Source: Hygrophila difformis
Lineage: Eukaryota; Streptophyta; Magnoliopsida; Lamiales; Acanthaceae
Assembly (NCBI GenBank): GCA_030278955.1
Contig: JAOANR010000011.1
Span: 29,082,403 to 29,146,402 of the forward strand
DNA: 64,000 nt
Direction of reading: 5' to 3'
Each line of letters begins with the position of its first letter. The stretch's first letter is position 1. The position numbers were made by a program, and so were the translations under genes. Shown here one piece after another: positions 35,048-45,297 of this stretch. Under the pieces are notes generated by a model. The model was not told the origin of the DNA, ran no database searches, and saw nothing but the letters and a program-made list of their open reading frames with translations.

Positions 35048-38000
35048 ATGCCGCCAAGGGGAAGACCGCGAAGGGAAAACCCTGCTGCTAACAACGCCAA
35101 CCCTAATGTACCAGTCGAAGGTGGGGCACCACTGAACCCGGACGGGGCAAATGGACCAGTGGGTGCAAACCCACCTAACGTTGGAGGTCAGGCGGGCGCT
35201 GTACCCAATGTTGTAGACGCACGGCTGAGGACAGTAGAGCAAGTCCTCATAGCACTGGGCAACGCCGAAGTTAATAGGGCCCAAGCGGCGGTACCTCCGC
35301 CGGCAGCCCGTATTAACTATCTGGCAATGGTAAACCCATACCAACCGCCCCATTACGAGGGACAAGAGGATCCCGCAAAGCTAGAAGACTGGATGAGGAC
35401 ATTTGACAAGCTTTTGAACGCCGTCAGATGTCCCGAGAATGAGAAGGTGAGAGTAGCTACGTACTATTTAAGTGGGGAGGCGGATGAATGGTGGCAGAAC
35501 CACCAAGGGGGACTAGCGGATGGCGAGCAAGTTTATTTTTGGGAAGAATTCAAGGAGATGATGAGAGAGAGATTTTACCCTCTTAGCACGAAGACGGCTA
35601 AGTACGAAGAGTTTATCAACCTTCGTCAGGGTACTCAGACAGTACAGGAGTACTACGCGAGATTCAAGGAACTCGTCCGTTTCGCTCCAAGATTGGTACC
35701 GACTAATGCCGACAAAGCCCAGAAATTTGAGATGGGGCTGAACCTCAGCATCAGAGAGATTATAGTCGGCGGACAGCACACAACTCTGCAGGCTGTTTAC
35801 GATCGTGCAGTGGCAATCGCACGGGTTCAACAGCTGAAGCGCAAGGACCATGGGGAGTCGAGCAAGGGCTCGAATCAATTTGATAAGAGGAACCGGAACA
35901 ACAACAATGGTAACAACTTTAGGAAAGGGAACGATCTGGCAAAGAATGAAGGACAGAGAAGAATTGAGAACAAAGGGTTCAACCAAGGAGGGAATGGAAA
36001 TCGGAGGCCTGGGAATCAGGGTGCTTTCATACCCCGATGCCCGCAATGCAACATTCCGCATCTGGTGCGCGAATGCCCGAAACCTGGATCTTGTTATAGG
36101 TGTGGCAGAGAAGGCCACCTGAGAAGGGATTGTAGAGTTCGAGAGGAGACAATCGAGAAGAGGCTGGACTTAGTGATTCGTCCAACTGGGAATCACCCAA
36201 CTGGGCCGAATCAGCATAACAATCAAGGACAAAGGTTCCAACAAGCTCAAGGGCCACCCCAGAATCACAACCAGCAGAGAAATCAAGGCGGAGCCGTGGG
36301 ACGCTTGAACGTGATCAACCAAGCGGATTTGGCCGCTCAGGGAGAAGTGATCACTGGTACGTTTACTGCTTTAAGCGTACCCGTTAAAGTTTTGTTCGAT
36401 TCAGGCGCGAGCTGTTCTTTAATATCTACAAGGATTATATCTGCCTTAGATCTACCAGCGCCTACGAACATTAACTTAGGAATTCAATTACCATCGGGCA
36501 AGGTGATATCGTGTTTGAAACGATACGATGGAACCCCGATAGTAATCAAGAATCTAGAATTCTTCGCGAATTTAATTGAGTTTGATCTTGGGGACTTCGA
36601 CGTCATCTTAGGCATGGATTTTCTGACTCAATACAAAGCTGTTATTGAGTGCCAGAAGCAGAAGATTTCCTTAGCCAAGAGTCGAGGGAGGAAGGTTGTG
36701 TATTACATGCAGCCTCGAAAGAAAAACGTTAAGGTAGTGAATGCCTTGAGGTTCTACAATCTCATACGGAAAGGCTATCACTTATATGCATGCTATGTGC
36801 ATAACCTCAACGATGGGGGAAACAAGATAGATGAGATCCCAGTCATAAATGAATATCCTGACGTGTTCCCAGAAGATATCCCAGGGATGCCACCTGAGCG
36901 AGAGATTGAGTTCACGATTGATCTGGTACCTGGAACCGAACCGGTATCCAAGGCACCATATCGCATGGCACCAGCAGAAATGAAAGAGCTGAAGGAACAA
37001 CTAGAAGAGTTGTTATCAAAAGGTTATATTCGACCGAGTACGTCACCTTGGGGAGCGCCAGTCCTATTCGTTAAGAAGAAGGACGGTGGGCTTCGGTTAT
37101 GGATAGACTACAGAGGTCTTAATCAAGTCACGATTAAGAACAAGTACCCGCTACCCAGGATCGAAGACCTTTTCGATCAACTGAGAGGAGCTTCGGTATT
37201 TTCCAAGATCGACCTGAGATCGGGATACCACCAACTGCGTATAGCCGAGAAGGATATACCGAAGACAGCGTTTCGTACGAGATATGGGCACTACGAATTC
37301 ACCGTAATGTCCTTTGGTCTCACAAACGCTCCCGCAGTATTCATGAACCTCATGAATAGTGTTTTCCGAGAGTTGCTAGATTCTTGTGTCGTCGTATTCA
37401 TCGATGACATTCTAGTTTACTCAAGGGACGATGAGGAGCATACGAAACACTTGCATCAAGTACTCGGAACTCTGAGGAGAAATCAGCTGTACGCAAAACT
37501 ATCGAAATGCGAATTTTGGATGAAGGAAGTCGCGTTTTTGGGGCACATAGTATCGGCTAAGGGAGTGTCGGTTGACCCGGCAAAAATATCGGCAGTGATT
37601 GATTGGCCGGCACCGACAAGTCAGACAGAAGTAAGAAGCTTTCTTGGACTAGCCGGATACTACAGAAGATTCGTGAAAGATTTCTCCAAGATTGCAAGGC
37701 CAATGACCCAACTGCTGAAGAAGGGGTTAAAGTTCGAATGGACTACAGAGTGCGAAAAGTCTTTCCATGAACTCAAGAAAAGACTTACAACAGTGCCAGT
37801 CCTGATACTTCCATCAGAAACGGAAGATTTTGAAGTGTACAGTGACGCTTCAAAAGAAGGACTCGGGTGTGTACTTATGCAAAACCAGAGGGTTATTTCC
37901 TACGCATCGCGACAGCTCAAGCCGCATGAGGAGAATTATCCGACGCACGATCTAGAATTATCCGCGGTGGTGTTCGCTCTCAAGATTTGGCGACACTACT

Positions 38001-38569
38001 TATACGGACGAACATGTCGGATGTTCACGGACCGCAAGAGCCTCAAGTACATATTTACTCAAAAGGAGTTAAATATGAGGCAGCGGAGATGGCTTGAGTT
38101 AATCAAGGACTACGACCTGGAGATAGCCTATCACGAAGGAAAAGCAAACGTCGTGGCAGACGCATTAAGTCGAAAGGCGAAGCACATGACAAACACTCTT
38201 ATTTTACCGTCAGGACTATATATGGACTTAGCAAGGTTGGAAACTAAACTAGTCCATTATGGGACTGTGGTAGAAAGGGTGAATGCCGTGACGATTGAAT
38301 CTACCGTATTTGGCGAGATTCTGGCAGCTCAGCCGGACGATGAGAATCTCAAGAGGATCAAGGAGAAGATGGACGAGGGAAAAGCGGTAGGATTCACAAT
38401 CCACGATGACGGGAGTATTCGCTTTAAAGGGAGGTGGTGCGTTCCTCATAAGTGTGAGGAATTGAAGCAAAATTTGATGGAAGAAGGCCACAGTACGCCT
38501 TATTCAGTACACCCTGGTGGTGATAAGCTGTATAAAGATTTGAAGAAAATCTATTGGTGCCGAGAATGA
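35048..38569 (+). CDS. gag-pol: gag-pol polyprotein (Gag, protease, RT, RNase H, integrase N-terminus), element A
   Basis: A single 1173-aa frame from ATG (MPPRGRPRR), preceded by CTAACAG, which could serve as a splice acceptor. Gag capsid-like domain lies at about 85-260 ([18 protein letters not shown]) and the zinc knuckle is C349, C352, H357, C362. Protease has D451 in DSGAS and a LGMDFL block near 520-526. RT has [13 protein letters not shown] and the catalytic FIDD (D786, D787). RNase H has D933, D995 and D1038; the usual TDHKSL reads TDRKSL. Integrase HHCC starts with H1148 and H1155. The frame stops at 38569, right after KKIYW, because of a frameshift near 38553; the rest continues in the next entry. 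Gag packages the RNA, the enzymes copy it and integrate the DNA. Confidence 0.95.
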   Translation: MPPRGRPRRENPAANNANPNVPVEGGAPLNPDGANGPVGANPPNVGGQAGAVPNVVDARLRTVEQVLIALGNAEVNRAQAAVPPPAARINYLAMVNPYQPPHYEGQEDPAKLEDWMRTFDKLLNAVRCPENEKVRVATYYLSGEADEWWQNHQGGLADGEQVYFWEEFKEMMRERFYPLSTKTAKYEEFINLRQGTQTVQEYYARFKELVRFAPRLVPTNADKAQKFEMGLNLSIREIIVGGQHTTLQAVYDRAVAIARVQQLKRKDHGESSKGSNQFDKRNRNNNNGNNFRKGNDLAKNEGQRRIENKGFNQGGNGNRRPGNQGAFIPRCPQCNIPHLVRECPKPGSCYRCGREGHLRRDCRVREETIEKRLDLVIRPTGNHPTGPNQHNNQGQRFQQAQGPPQNHNQQRNQGGAVGRLNVINQADLAAQGEVITGTFTALSVPVKVLFDSGASCSLISTRIISALDLPAPTNINLGIQLPSGKVISCLKRYDGTPIVIKNLEFFANLIEFDLGDFDVILGMDFLTQYKAVIECQKQKISLAKSRGRKVVYYMQPRKKNVKVVNALRFYNLIRKGYHLYACYVHNLNDGGNKIDEIPVINEYPDVFPEDIPGMPPEREIEFTIDLVPGTEPVSKAPYRMAPAEMKELKEQLEELLSKGYIRPSTSPWGAPVLFVKKKDGGLRLWIDYRGLNQVTIKNKYPLPRIEDLFDQLRGASVFSKIDLRSGYHQLRIAEKDIPKTAFRTRYGHYEFTVMSFGLTNAPAVFMNLMNSVFRELLDSCVVVFIDDILVYSRDDEEHTKHLHQVLGTLRRNQLYAKLSKCEFWMKEVAFLGHIVSAKGVSVDPAKISAVIDWPAPTSQTEVRSFLGLAGYYRRFVKDFSKIARPMTQLLKKGLKFEWTTECEKSFHELKKRLTTVPVLILPSETEDFEVYSDASKEGLGCVLMQNQRVISYASRQLKPHEENYPTHDLELSAVVFALKIWRHYLYGRTCRMFTDRKSLKYIFTQKELNMRQRRWLELIKDYDLEIAYHEGKANVVADALSRKAKHMTNTLILPSGLYMDLARLETKLVHYGTVVERVNAVTIESTVFGEILAAQPDDENLKRIKEKMDEGKAVGFTIHDDGSIRFKGRWCVPHKCEELKQNLMEEGHSTPYSVHPGGDKLYKDLKKIYWCRE

Positions 38570-39744
38570 AGAAAGATGTTGCGGATTTTGTGGCTAAATG
38601 CATAACTTGCCAAAAGGTAAAGGCAGTACGGCAAAAGCCATTGGGATTGGTGAGACCGTTGGAGGTCCCAAGTTGGAAATGGGATAGTATTTCCATGGAC
38701 TTTGTCTCGGGCTTACCAAGATCTCCTCGAGGGATGAACAAAATTTGGGTAATAGTTGATCGGTTAACAAAGACTGCCATCTTTATACCAATGAAAGACA
38801 ATTGGTCGATGGATCAACTAGCCAAGGCATATATCGATAATGTGGTTCGAAGGCACGGAGTGCCACATGATATTATTTCGGACCGAGATAGTAGATTTGT
38901 CTCAAATTTTTGGACAAAATTACAAGAAGCCTTGGGAACCCACATCAAGATGAGCACAGCCTTTCATCCGATGACCGACGGTCAGACGGAGCGGACAATT
39001 CAAACGCTTGAGGATATGCTTAGAGCGTGTGTACTTGAATTCAAGGGAAGTTGGGAGAACCACTTGCCGTTAATTGAATTCTCATATAACAACAGTTACC
39101 ACGCTAGCATTGGCATGGCACCGTTCGAAGCTCTCTATGGACGCAAGTGTCGCAGTCCGCTATGCTGGACAAAGGATGCAAATTCTGTAGTTGTTGGACC
39201 TCAGCTCATTGAAGATATGAGTAAACAGATCCAGATTGTCCAACAAAAGATGAAGGCCGCACAAGATCGCCAAAAGAGCTATGCCGATACGAGGCGACAA
39301 GAGTTGGAATTCCAAGTGGGGGACAAGGTTATGCTAAAGGTGTCACCCATGAAGGGGGTGATGCGATTTGGCAAACGAGGGAAGCTGAGTCCTCGTTACA
39401 TTGGTCCATACGAGATTTTAGACCGTGTAGGTACCTTGGCTTACCGATTGGCTCTTCCACCGGAATTATCACGGGTGCACAACGTGTTTCATGTTTCTCA
39501 GCTGAAGAAATATGTGCACGATCCAACTCACGTCTTGCAAACTGATGTGATTGAGCTGGATGATGACCTGACGTATGAGGAGTATCCGATCGAGATACAG
39601 GACGTCAAAGAAAGAGTCACAAGAAACAAGACCGTGAGGATGGTAAAAGTACTATGGTCTAATCATGGTACCGAAGAAGCGACGTGGGAGTTGGAAGCGG
39701 ATATGAAGCAGAAATATCCCAACCTTTTTCAACACGACTCGTGA
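38554..39744 (+). CDS. Integrase core and chromodomain, frameshifted continuation of pol, element A
   Basis: This 396-codon frame continues pol; its first codon is GTG and not a natural start. It supplies the second half of the zinc site (C16, C19 in CITC), the DDE core D49, D110 and E146 (spacing D-35-E as expected), a GPY motif (IGPYEIL, about 283-289) and a chromodomain at about 340-391 ([24 protein letters not shown]). Integrase inserts the DNA, and the chromodomain is thought to guide chromovirus integration to particular chromatin. The break with the preceding frame is consistent with loss of a single base in a short G run at about 38551-38554. Apart from that break no stop occurs, so the lesion is recent or a sequencing error. 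Confidence 0.93.
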   Translation: MVPRMKKDVADFVAKCITCQKVKAVRQKPLGLVRPLEVPSWKWDSISMDFVSGLPRSPRGMNKIWVIVDRLTKTAIFIPMKDNWSMDQLAKAYIDNVVRRHGVPHDIISDRDSRFVSNFWTKLQEALGTHIKMSTAFHPMTDGQTERTIQTLEDMLRACVLEFKGSWENHLPLIEFSYNNSYHASIGMAPFEALYGRKCRSPLCWTKDANSVVVGPQLIEDMSKQIQIVQQKMKAAQDRQKSYADTRRQELEFQVGDKVMLKVSPMKGVMRFGKRGKLSPRYIGPYEILDRVGTLAYRLALPPELSRVHNVFHVSQLKKYVHDPTHVLQTDVIELDDDLTYEEYPIEIQDVKERVTRNKTVRMVKVLWSNHGTEEATWELEADMKQKYPNLFQHDS

Positions 39745-39772
39745 GCAGTTATGGGGACATAACTGTAGTCCT

Positions 39773-39944
39773 AAGGGGGGGGGGGGGGAGGATGTGATAC
39801 CCCGCAGGGAGTCGTCACGCGCCGAGGTAAGAATTTAATTTTCAAACCTCAAATATTTTATGCGTGTCAATTATTGCATGCATTACTATTAGTCCGAGTG
39901 CGACCCAACTTCGAGGACGAAGTTGATTTCTAAGGAGGGTAGAC
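39773..39944 (+). other. 3' untranslated end with two polypurine tracts and a hairpin, element A
   Basis: First tract: AA, then 14 G (39775-39788), then AGGA, followed by TGTGATACCCC, which looks like an LTR start. About 115 bases on comes a perfect hairpin (39907-39924, arm AACTTCG, loop AGGA) and then the second tract (about 39931-39944), which abuts the real 3' LTR at 39945. F and B have the same double arrangement. Confidence 0.8.
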
Positions 39945-42475
39945 TGTAATACCCGAGAAATCGACATCAAGTTGTAAAATCCGAAAGTTAAGAAATTTGG
40001 ATTTATTTATCGAAATCGAATTAATTCCGAGAGAACGGAATTAAATATTTCGGATAATCGCGACTCGGGATAGATGTATCGAATTATCCCAAAAATCTCG
40101 GATAATTCATATTATGATTTTTAAGAGATTAAAAATCATAATATTAAAAAAAAAAAAAAAAAAAAAACGCTGCCTGGTGGCCGCGCGGTGCGCGCCACCA
40201 GCAGCAGACCTGCTATGCAGGCGTTACAAGTGGATTCTTGCATTGATTTTTCGTTTTGCACGTCTCCAATCGATTTGAATTCAATCATCAGACATTGTGG
40301 ACGTTGTGGGGGGGTTATGATTGGGTTGAGAAGCATTAACACCCCACAAACTTAGTCTTTAAGCTCACACAACACACCTTGGAGGATCCTATGGAGCTAT
40401 GAGAGGAGTGGGGGAAATGGATGAGGTTTGGGGGTGTTAATTCGGGGGTTATGGGTTAGAAATTGTTCCTTCACATTCCCACTACCCCATGACAGCTTTT
40501 GGAGCAATTACCCCTCTATAAATAGCCCCTACTCAGCCTCCATTGCACTCATTTGCATCCCATCCGAAATTTGAGTTCAAGAGAGAGTAGTGAGAGTTTT
40601 GTGAGTTGTTCATCATCCTTCCAGGGAGTGTGGACGTGTTCAAGTGGTCCAAACCTTTCTCCTACGTGTAGGTAAGAGTTCTACTTTATTTCCTTGGTCT
40701 TAGATTCGAATCCCTTGTCCTAGAATTGAGAATTTCCTCCGACAACTCCATAATAGGTGCATTCGGTAGAAGTGTTGATTGTTGGGGTCGAGTTGGACGA
40801 TTTCCAGGATTCCACCAAGGGGATATTCGGTTCTAAACTCATCTCAAGTAAGTTAGTAATGTGCACGTCGATTTTTAGGAGTTTTGGTTGAGTATAACTC
40901 GAGATATAGGCTTATCTTTTCATTTGACAAAATCTGCCAAATAGGGTTTTCCTATGACCAATTTTATTGTTCTGTGAATTCGACCATGGTCCGTACATTT
41001 TTAGGAGAACCTTCCAAAATGAAACTTGTTCCTAATGTCCTAAAGATGCTCTCTGTAAATTTTTATAATTTTTGGACATGTTTTGGTCACCCAAATTCGA
41101 TCTGGTATTTTCTACACATGAGTTGACAGATTTAATGTATGTATGTAGTCAGTTTTGTTGTTCGATTCACTCTTGCCTATGATCGTTTTTAGTGCTTGAT
41201 GCCTTCATAAAACTTGTTCTAATATGTGTCTAGAACATCCCTGTAAAATTTCATGATTTTTGGAGCACATATGAAATTGTTATGAATTTTTGAACTCACT
41301 GTGGTCGGATTTACTGAAGCATGAGGAATGGTAATTCAATAGCTTTCTGAAATGGGATAAAATGACCTACTTAGAGTCCGAATTTTGAGATGGCTATTTC
41401 TATGAAAAATGCTTATTTTGATGTTTTCTAGCTACTGTAATGTTTCCAGAATTTTTAAAAATAATTTGTTGCATTTTTAAATGCGATTTCGAAAACTGCC
41501 ACAGTGTTACTTTTAGTCGGTAAAGGCTATTTGGTATATTCAATGAACTATGAGTCGAGTGTTACTCATTTTTGAAGAATATGAAATCTGGAAATGTAGA
41601 GATATTATGAAATGATAAAATGTGGTTTTAAAACTTTGTAAGTTTTGATCGAGTGGGATGCCCAATGTGGTGAAAATTATGTCGCCCCCTCTTGTAGCCA
41701 AAACGGCATTTATTTATTGTGATGTATGAGTCTATACTCCTAGATGTATCCGTATGGGTTATCTAGGGCTCCGGAGTGTGTCTGTATAGGGTCCGCTGCA
41801 TGCACTTACCTCGTGGGTACGAGTCCCAGAGGTTGATCCCAAGGGTTCGTCCCTAGGATATGTTTGAGTCCTTGTGGGTATAAAGTCCCAAAGGTTGGTC
41901 CTGTGGGTTCGTCCCTAGGATATGCTAATGGGGTGTCCTCGATCATAACTAACGTTGGTAAAGTGTTCGTGGAATATGTGTAAGAGATTTTAAATAAATT
42001 TTATTTACTCGTCTTTTAAATAAATATATTATTTTGTATATTCTCCTAAAAAAAAACTTTTAAAATTCGTTGTGCTATATATTAACTTACGCAGTACCTT
42101 TGTACTGATAAATTGTTGTTTTATTTTTCTTTCAGATTTCGCAGAGTAAGCATCGCATGGAGGGATGGGATTTCCATTTTTAAAAGAAGACTTGTCGCAT
42201 TTGATTTATTTTTAATTTATGCATTGGACTTAGACTCTGGTTTTGGCCGCATGTTTTGGCCCTGTTTATTTTTGCTTCCGCACTGCTTATTATTATTATG
42301 TGTGTTATACTCTGATTAAACTTCGGGCTTATTTGAATGGTTTTTAAATATTTTTAAGTCAATGATGCAACTTAAGCCTTAGCATCCTTTTAAATAAGCT
42401 CGATTTAATCGGGTCTTGTTTGGAAGGGTGTGGCGGTAGCGTCCCGGCCTGGGTGACCAAATCCGGGGTGTTACA
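39945..42475 (+). repeat. 3' LTR of element A
   Basis: Matches the 5' LTR with about 15-20 visible differences in 2.53 kb, including a small length change beside the poly(A) run near 40145-40185. TATA box at 40516-40524. Confidence 0.95.
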
Positions 42476-45282
42476 CCGTGGGTCCGCGACAGAGGGATTT
42501 TAAAAAAATTTCTAAAATTTTGGCAGCATAACGCCTAATATTGCATTGCATAAAAGTGCGTTGTGATCCGTGGGATCACAACGGGAAAATTGCGTTGCAA
42601 CCCGTGGGGTTACAACGTGATGCAATACAATATAGGAAATGCAATTTTAAATAAATAATGCACAAACACTTTAATATCATCCAATATAAGATCGAGTGTA
42701 TTAAAACTAAAACTAAAACAAAATTAAAATTAATAAAACAAGAACAACACACTAAATAAAACTAAGCTACCTAAAACTAAAAACAAAACAGGTTACTATG
42801 CTAACTAAACAAACATGAGCAGGATATTAAAAATAAAAAAAGAGCAACAGCAGCAACCACAAATCCAAATCATGCTAACTAACCAAACTAAAAATAAAAC
42901 CTACACTAATCTATTAAAGGAAAAATAAAAAGTGTTTATGCATTTATTAAATCTAAATAAAGCATTAAATCTAACTAAAAATAATAAAAATGGTCAAGTG
43001 ACCAAAAATGCAAAAATAAAGCAAGTAATATTATGGAAGATCCATAACACATTTTTGTGGAACATTTTCTTTGATATACCATCAAAAATCAAAATATGGG
43101 TTAATCACACCTATTAGTTAAGTGTTTCAAACCTAAAATCCAAAAATATAAACTGGGAAAATAAAATGAACACTAGCTACACTTATTTATTACAAAGCAT
43201 AGATTAAAACTAAGCTAACATCTACTTCTACATTGCATAAAATAAACTAGACTAAACTATCTACCTACACTAATTTTTTTTGGAGAGCGCAGTGGTGCCT
43301 CCATGAACAGTAAAATAAACTAAAGTGTAGCTAGGTTACTGTTCAAGGGGGTGGGAGGATATATTTATAGAGTAGGATTAAGCCCTAGGCCCATTCAAGG
43401 CCCATCCAGTCGCTAAACAATTATGCCGGTCGCGGAACAAAATGTGGTTCAGGACACACTTTTTAGCTCCAGGATGACGCGCAGGAGGGGGCGGGAGCTC
43501 GAGGTCCAGGAGGAAAAGACAAAAATCTTGTGCTTGTGGGAGCTGAGGTCCTGGGACCTCTCAATCTATTTGACATGTGGGAAAATCAAAATGGAATGGC
43601 ATGTGAGGTCTCACGTGAGCTGCATTTTCTCTCCTGTCTCTTCGTATCGCGGAAGTGCCTGGCGCGAGACTGCTCTCCCAGTCGCTAGGCATGGCCTAGC
43701 GACTGGGTCTCTGTCTTGATACTCACTCTCAGTCTGTCCTTAAGCATCCCAGTCCTTAAGCTATTTTTTCTGTCCCTAGGCTCCTGTCGCTAAGCGTGGC
43801 CTCGCGACAGGGATTTCTGTCTTGAGCCTCTCTCACAGTCGCTAGCCATTTTTCTCCTGTCCCTAAGCAGTGTTTAGCGACTGGCTTTTAGGCTAGGGAC
43901 TGGGGTCCCAAGATCCGGATAAATTTTATCTCTTTCTTTTTTTGCTTTCTCTTTTCTCTTTCTCTTTCCCCATTTTTATTTTCTTTCTCTCTTTCTTCTC
44001 CATCTCTCTCGACAGTTTTCCCTTCCTCCATTTTCTTTCTTCTATCTTCCTTCTTCTTGCTCCATTTTCTCTCTGTCTCGTTTCCAGTTTCCAATTTCTT
44101 TCCTTCTTCTCCTTCTCGTTTCTTCTCTGTTTCCTTTTCTTTAATTTTTTTTTGGGGATGTCCGGCGAACTATGGAGGCGGGGGGCGGCGACCGAAGGTG
44201 TTGGCGGCGCGGCTGCTGGAGCAGCGGCGAGGAACGGGGGAGATGACTGGCGGAGGCAGTGGCCATGGCGGGCTTGGAGGATGGTTTTGAGAAGATGGGG
44301 GTTTTGGACGGAGATAGGTGGACGGAGACGTGGTGGCGGTGTTGGGGTTGTCTGGTCGGGAAAAGGATGAGGGGCGGTGGCAGGCGGCAGTTTGGTGGTG
44401 GTGGCGGATTTGGATTGGTGGTTGTAGGGGCTGTGGCTGCCGGAGTTGGGGGGAGGTGGTGGCGCAAGGGAGGTGTTGCGGTGGAGATGAGGTTGAAAAT
44501 GGAGGAGAGTGGTGGCGGCTCGCCGGAGTAGGGGGCTGAGGGATGGTTGTGATGGTGGCTGCTGTTTGGAAATGGAGGAAGAGGGAGGCGGAGCTGCTGA
44601 GCTGGTGGCCGGCGGCGGGGCGGCGGCGGCGGTGCAATGGCGGCGGCTAGGGGAATATTAGGGTTAGGGTTAGAATTTGGGGTTGGGCTTGGTTTTGTTT
44701 GGGCTTGGATAATTGGACTAGGGGAATTGGACAATTGGGCTAATGGAGTTTTGGACTGATGGAGATGAGTTTGAGGAGATAGATTGGACTGGACTAATAA
44801 TTTTTATTGGGTCCAAATCACCAAATCAACTGCATTTAATCAAATAAATGGATTAGTGGACCAATTAATTCTTAACTAAAGCAGAAAATGGAAATAAAAT
44901 AAAAATATAGGTAAACATAAAAATTAAAAATATATACATCAAAATATATAAAATATAATAAATAAGGATATTTATTCCACTTGACTATTTGGTTTGTGTT
45001 CCATCGAATAGACCCGTGTTCCACCGAATAGACAACACCGAACCGAAATTAATCAAGTGTAGGATTTTTAATATTTTTATCATGTTTTTGGGTTTTTTTA
45101 ACAAAATTAATAAAAATAACAATATTTAAGTGTTTTTCAATAACAGCTTATTATTTATACAAACTTGCATATATCTGTCAAATTCAACTGCTTTCTTATT
45201 TAAATAAGACCGGAATGCGATCAAATGTCCGTATTAGAGACGGAAATAGATTAAAAATAATGGTCAATTTTGGCCATTATCA

Positions 45283-45297
45283 ACATCCTCACATTTA
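45283..45297 (-). other. Polypurine tract of X2
   Basis: On the minus strand TAAATGTGAGGATGT directly precedes the 3' LTR start TGATAATGG. It is only moderately purine-rich, but its position is right and the core recurs three more times in the internal region. Confidence 0.6.

Larger units (their letters stand above)
31553..42475 (+). mobile_element. A: nearly intact Ty3/gypsy chromovirus of the Tekay/Del type
   Basis: A 10923-bp element with LTRs of 2536 and 2531 bp and a perfect 5-bp target duplication CCGTG (31548-31552 and 42476-42480). It has a Met-tRNA primer site, an extra coiled-coil ORF, an in-frame gag-pol and an integrase with a C-terminal chromodomain, which places it among the chromoviruses, Tekay/Del branch. 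By eye the LTRs differ at about 15-20 sites, under 1 percent, so insertion is recent. One frameshift in the integrase region is the only obvious disabling lesion. It is inserted in the loop of a hairpin in the X2 LTR. Confidence 0.95.
28513..45282 (-). repeat. 3' LTR of X2 (split by element A)
   Basis: Excluding A and one copy of its target duplication the LTR is 5842 bp. It lies beside the purine tract at 45283-45297, so it is the 3' LTR. It contains the reverse GCTTTCTTAG-type tandem repeat (about 29060-29175), hairpins (for example 43678-43706, 13-bp perfect arms), a TATA box at 43362-43370, a purine tract (43925-44150 on the minus strand) and a GC-rich block (44150-44740). Three degenerate copies of a GTCAAAAGTTTCA motif sit near its 28513 end. 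Confidence 0.88.

Noticed and set aside
38554..38562. GTG start for a separate integrase gene
   Set aside because: The frame continues pol without a gap in the zinc finger; a frameshift explains it better than a new start.
44141..44734. 197-codon Pro-rich frame in the X2 LTR as a captured gene
   Set aside because: Overlapping frames are equally open, and the match between the two LTRs is expected for a recent pair. No independent evidence of coding.
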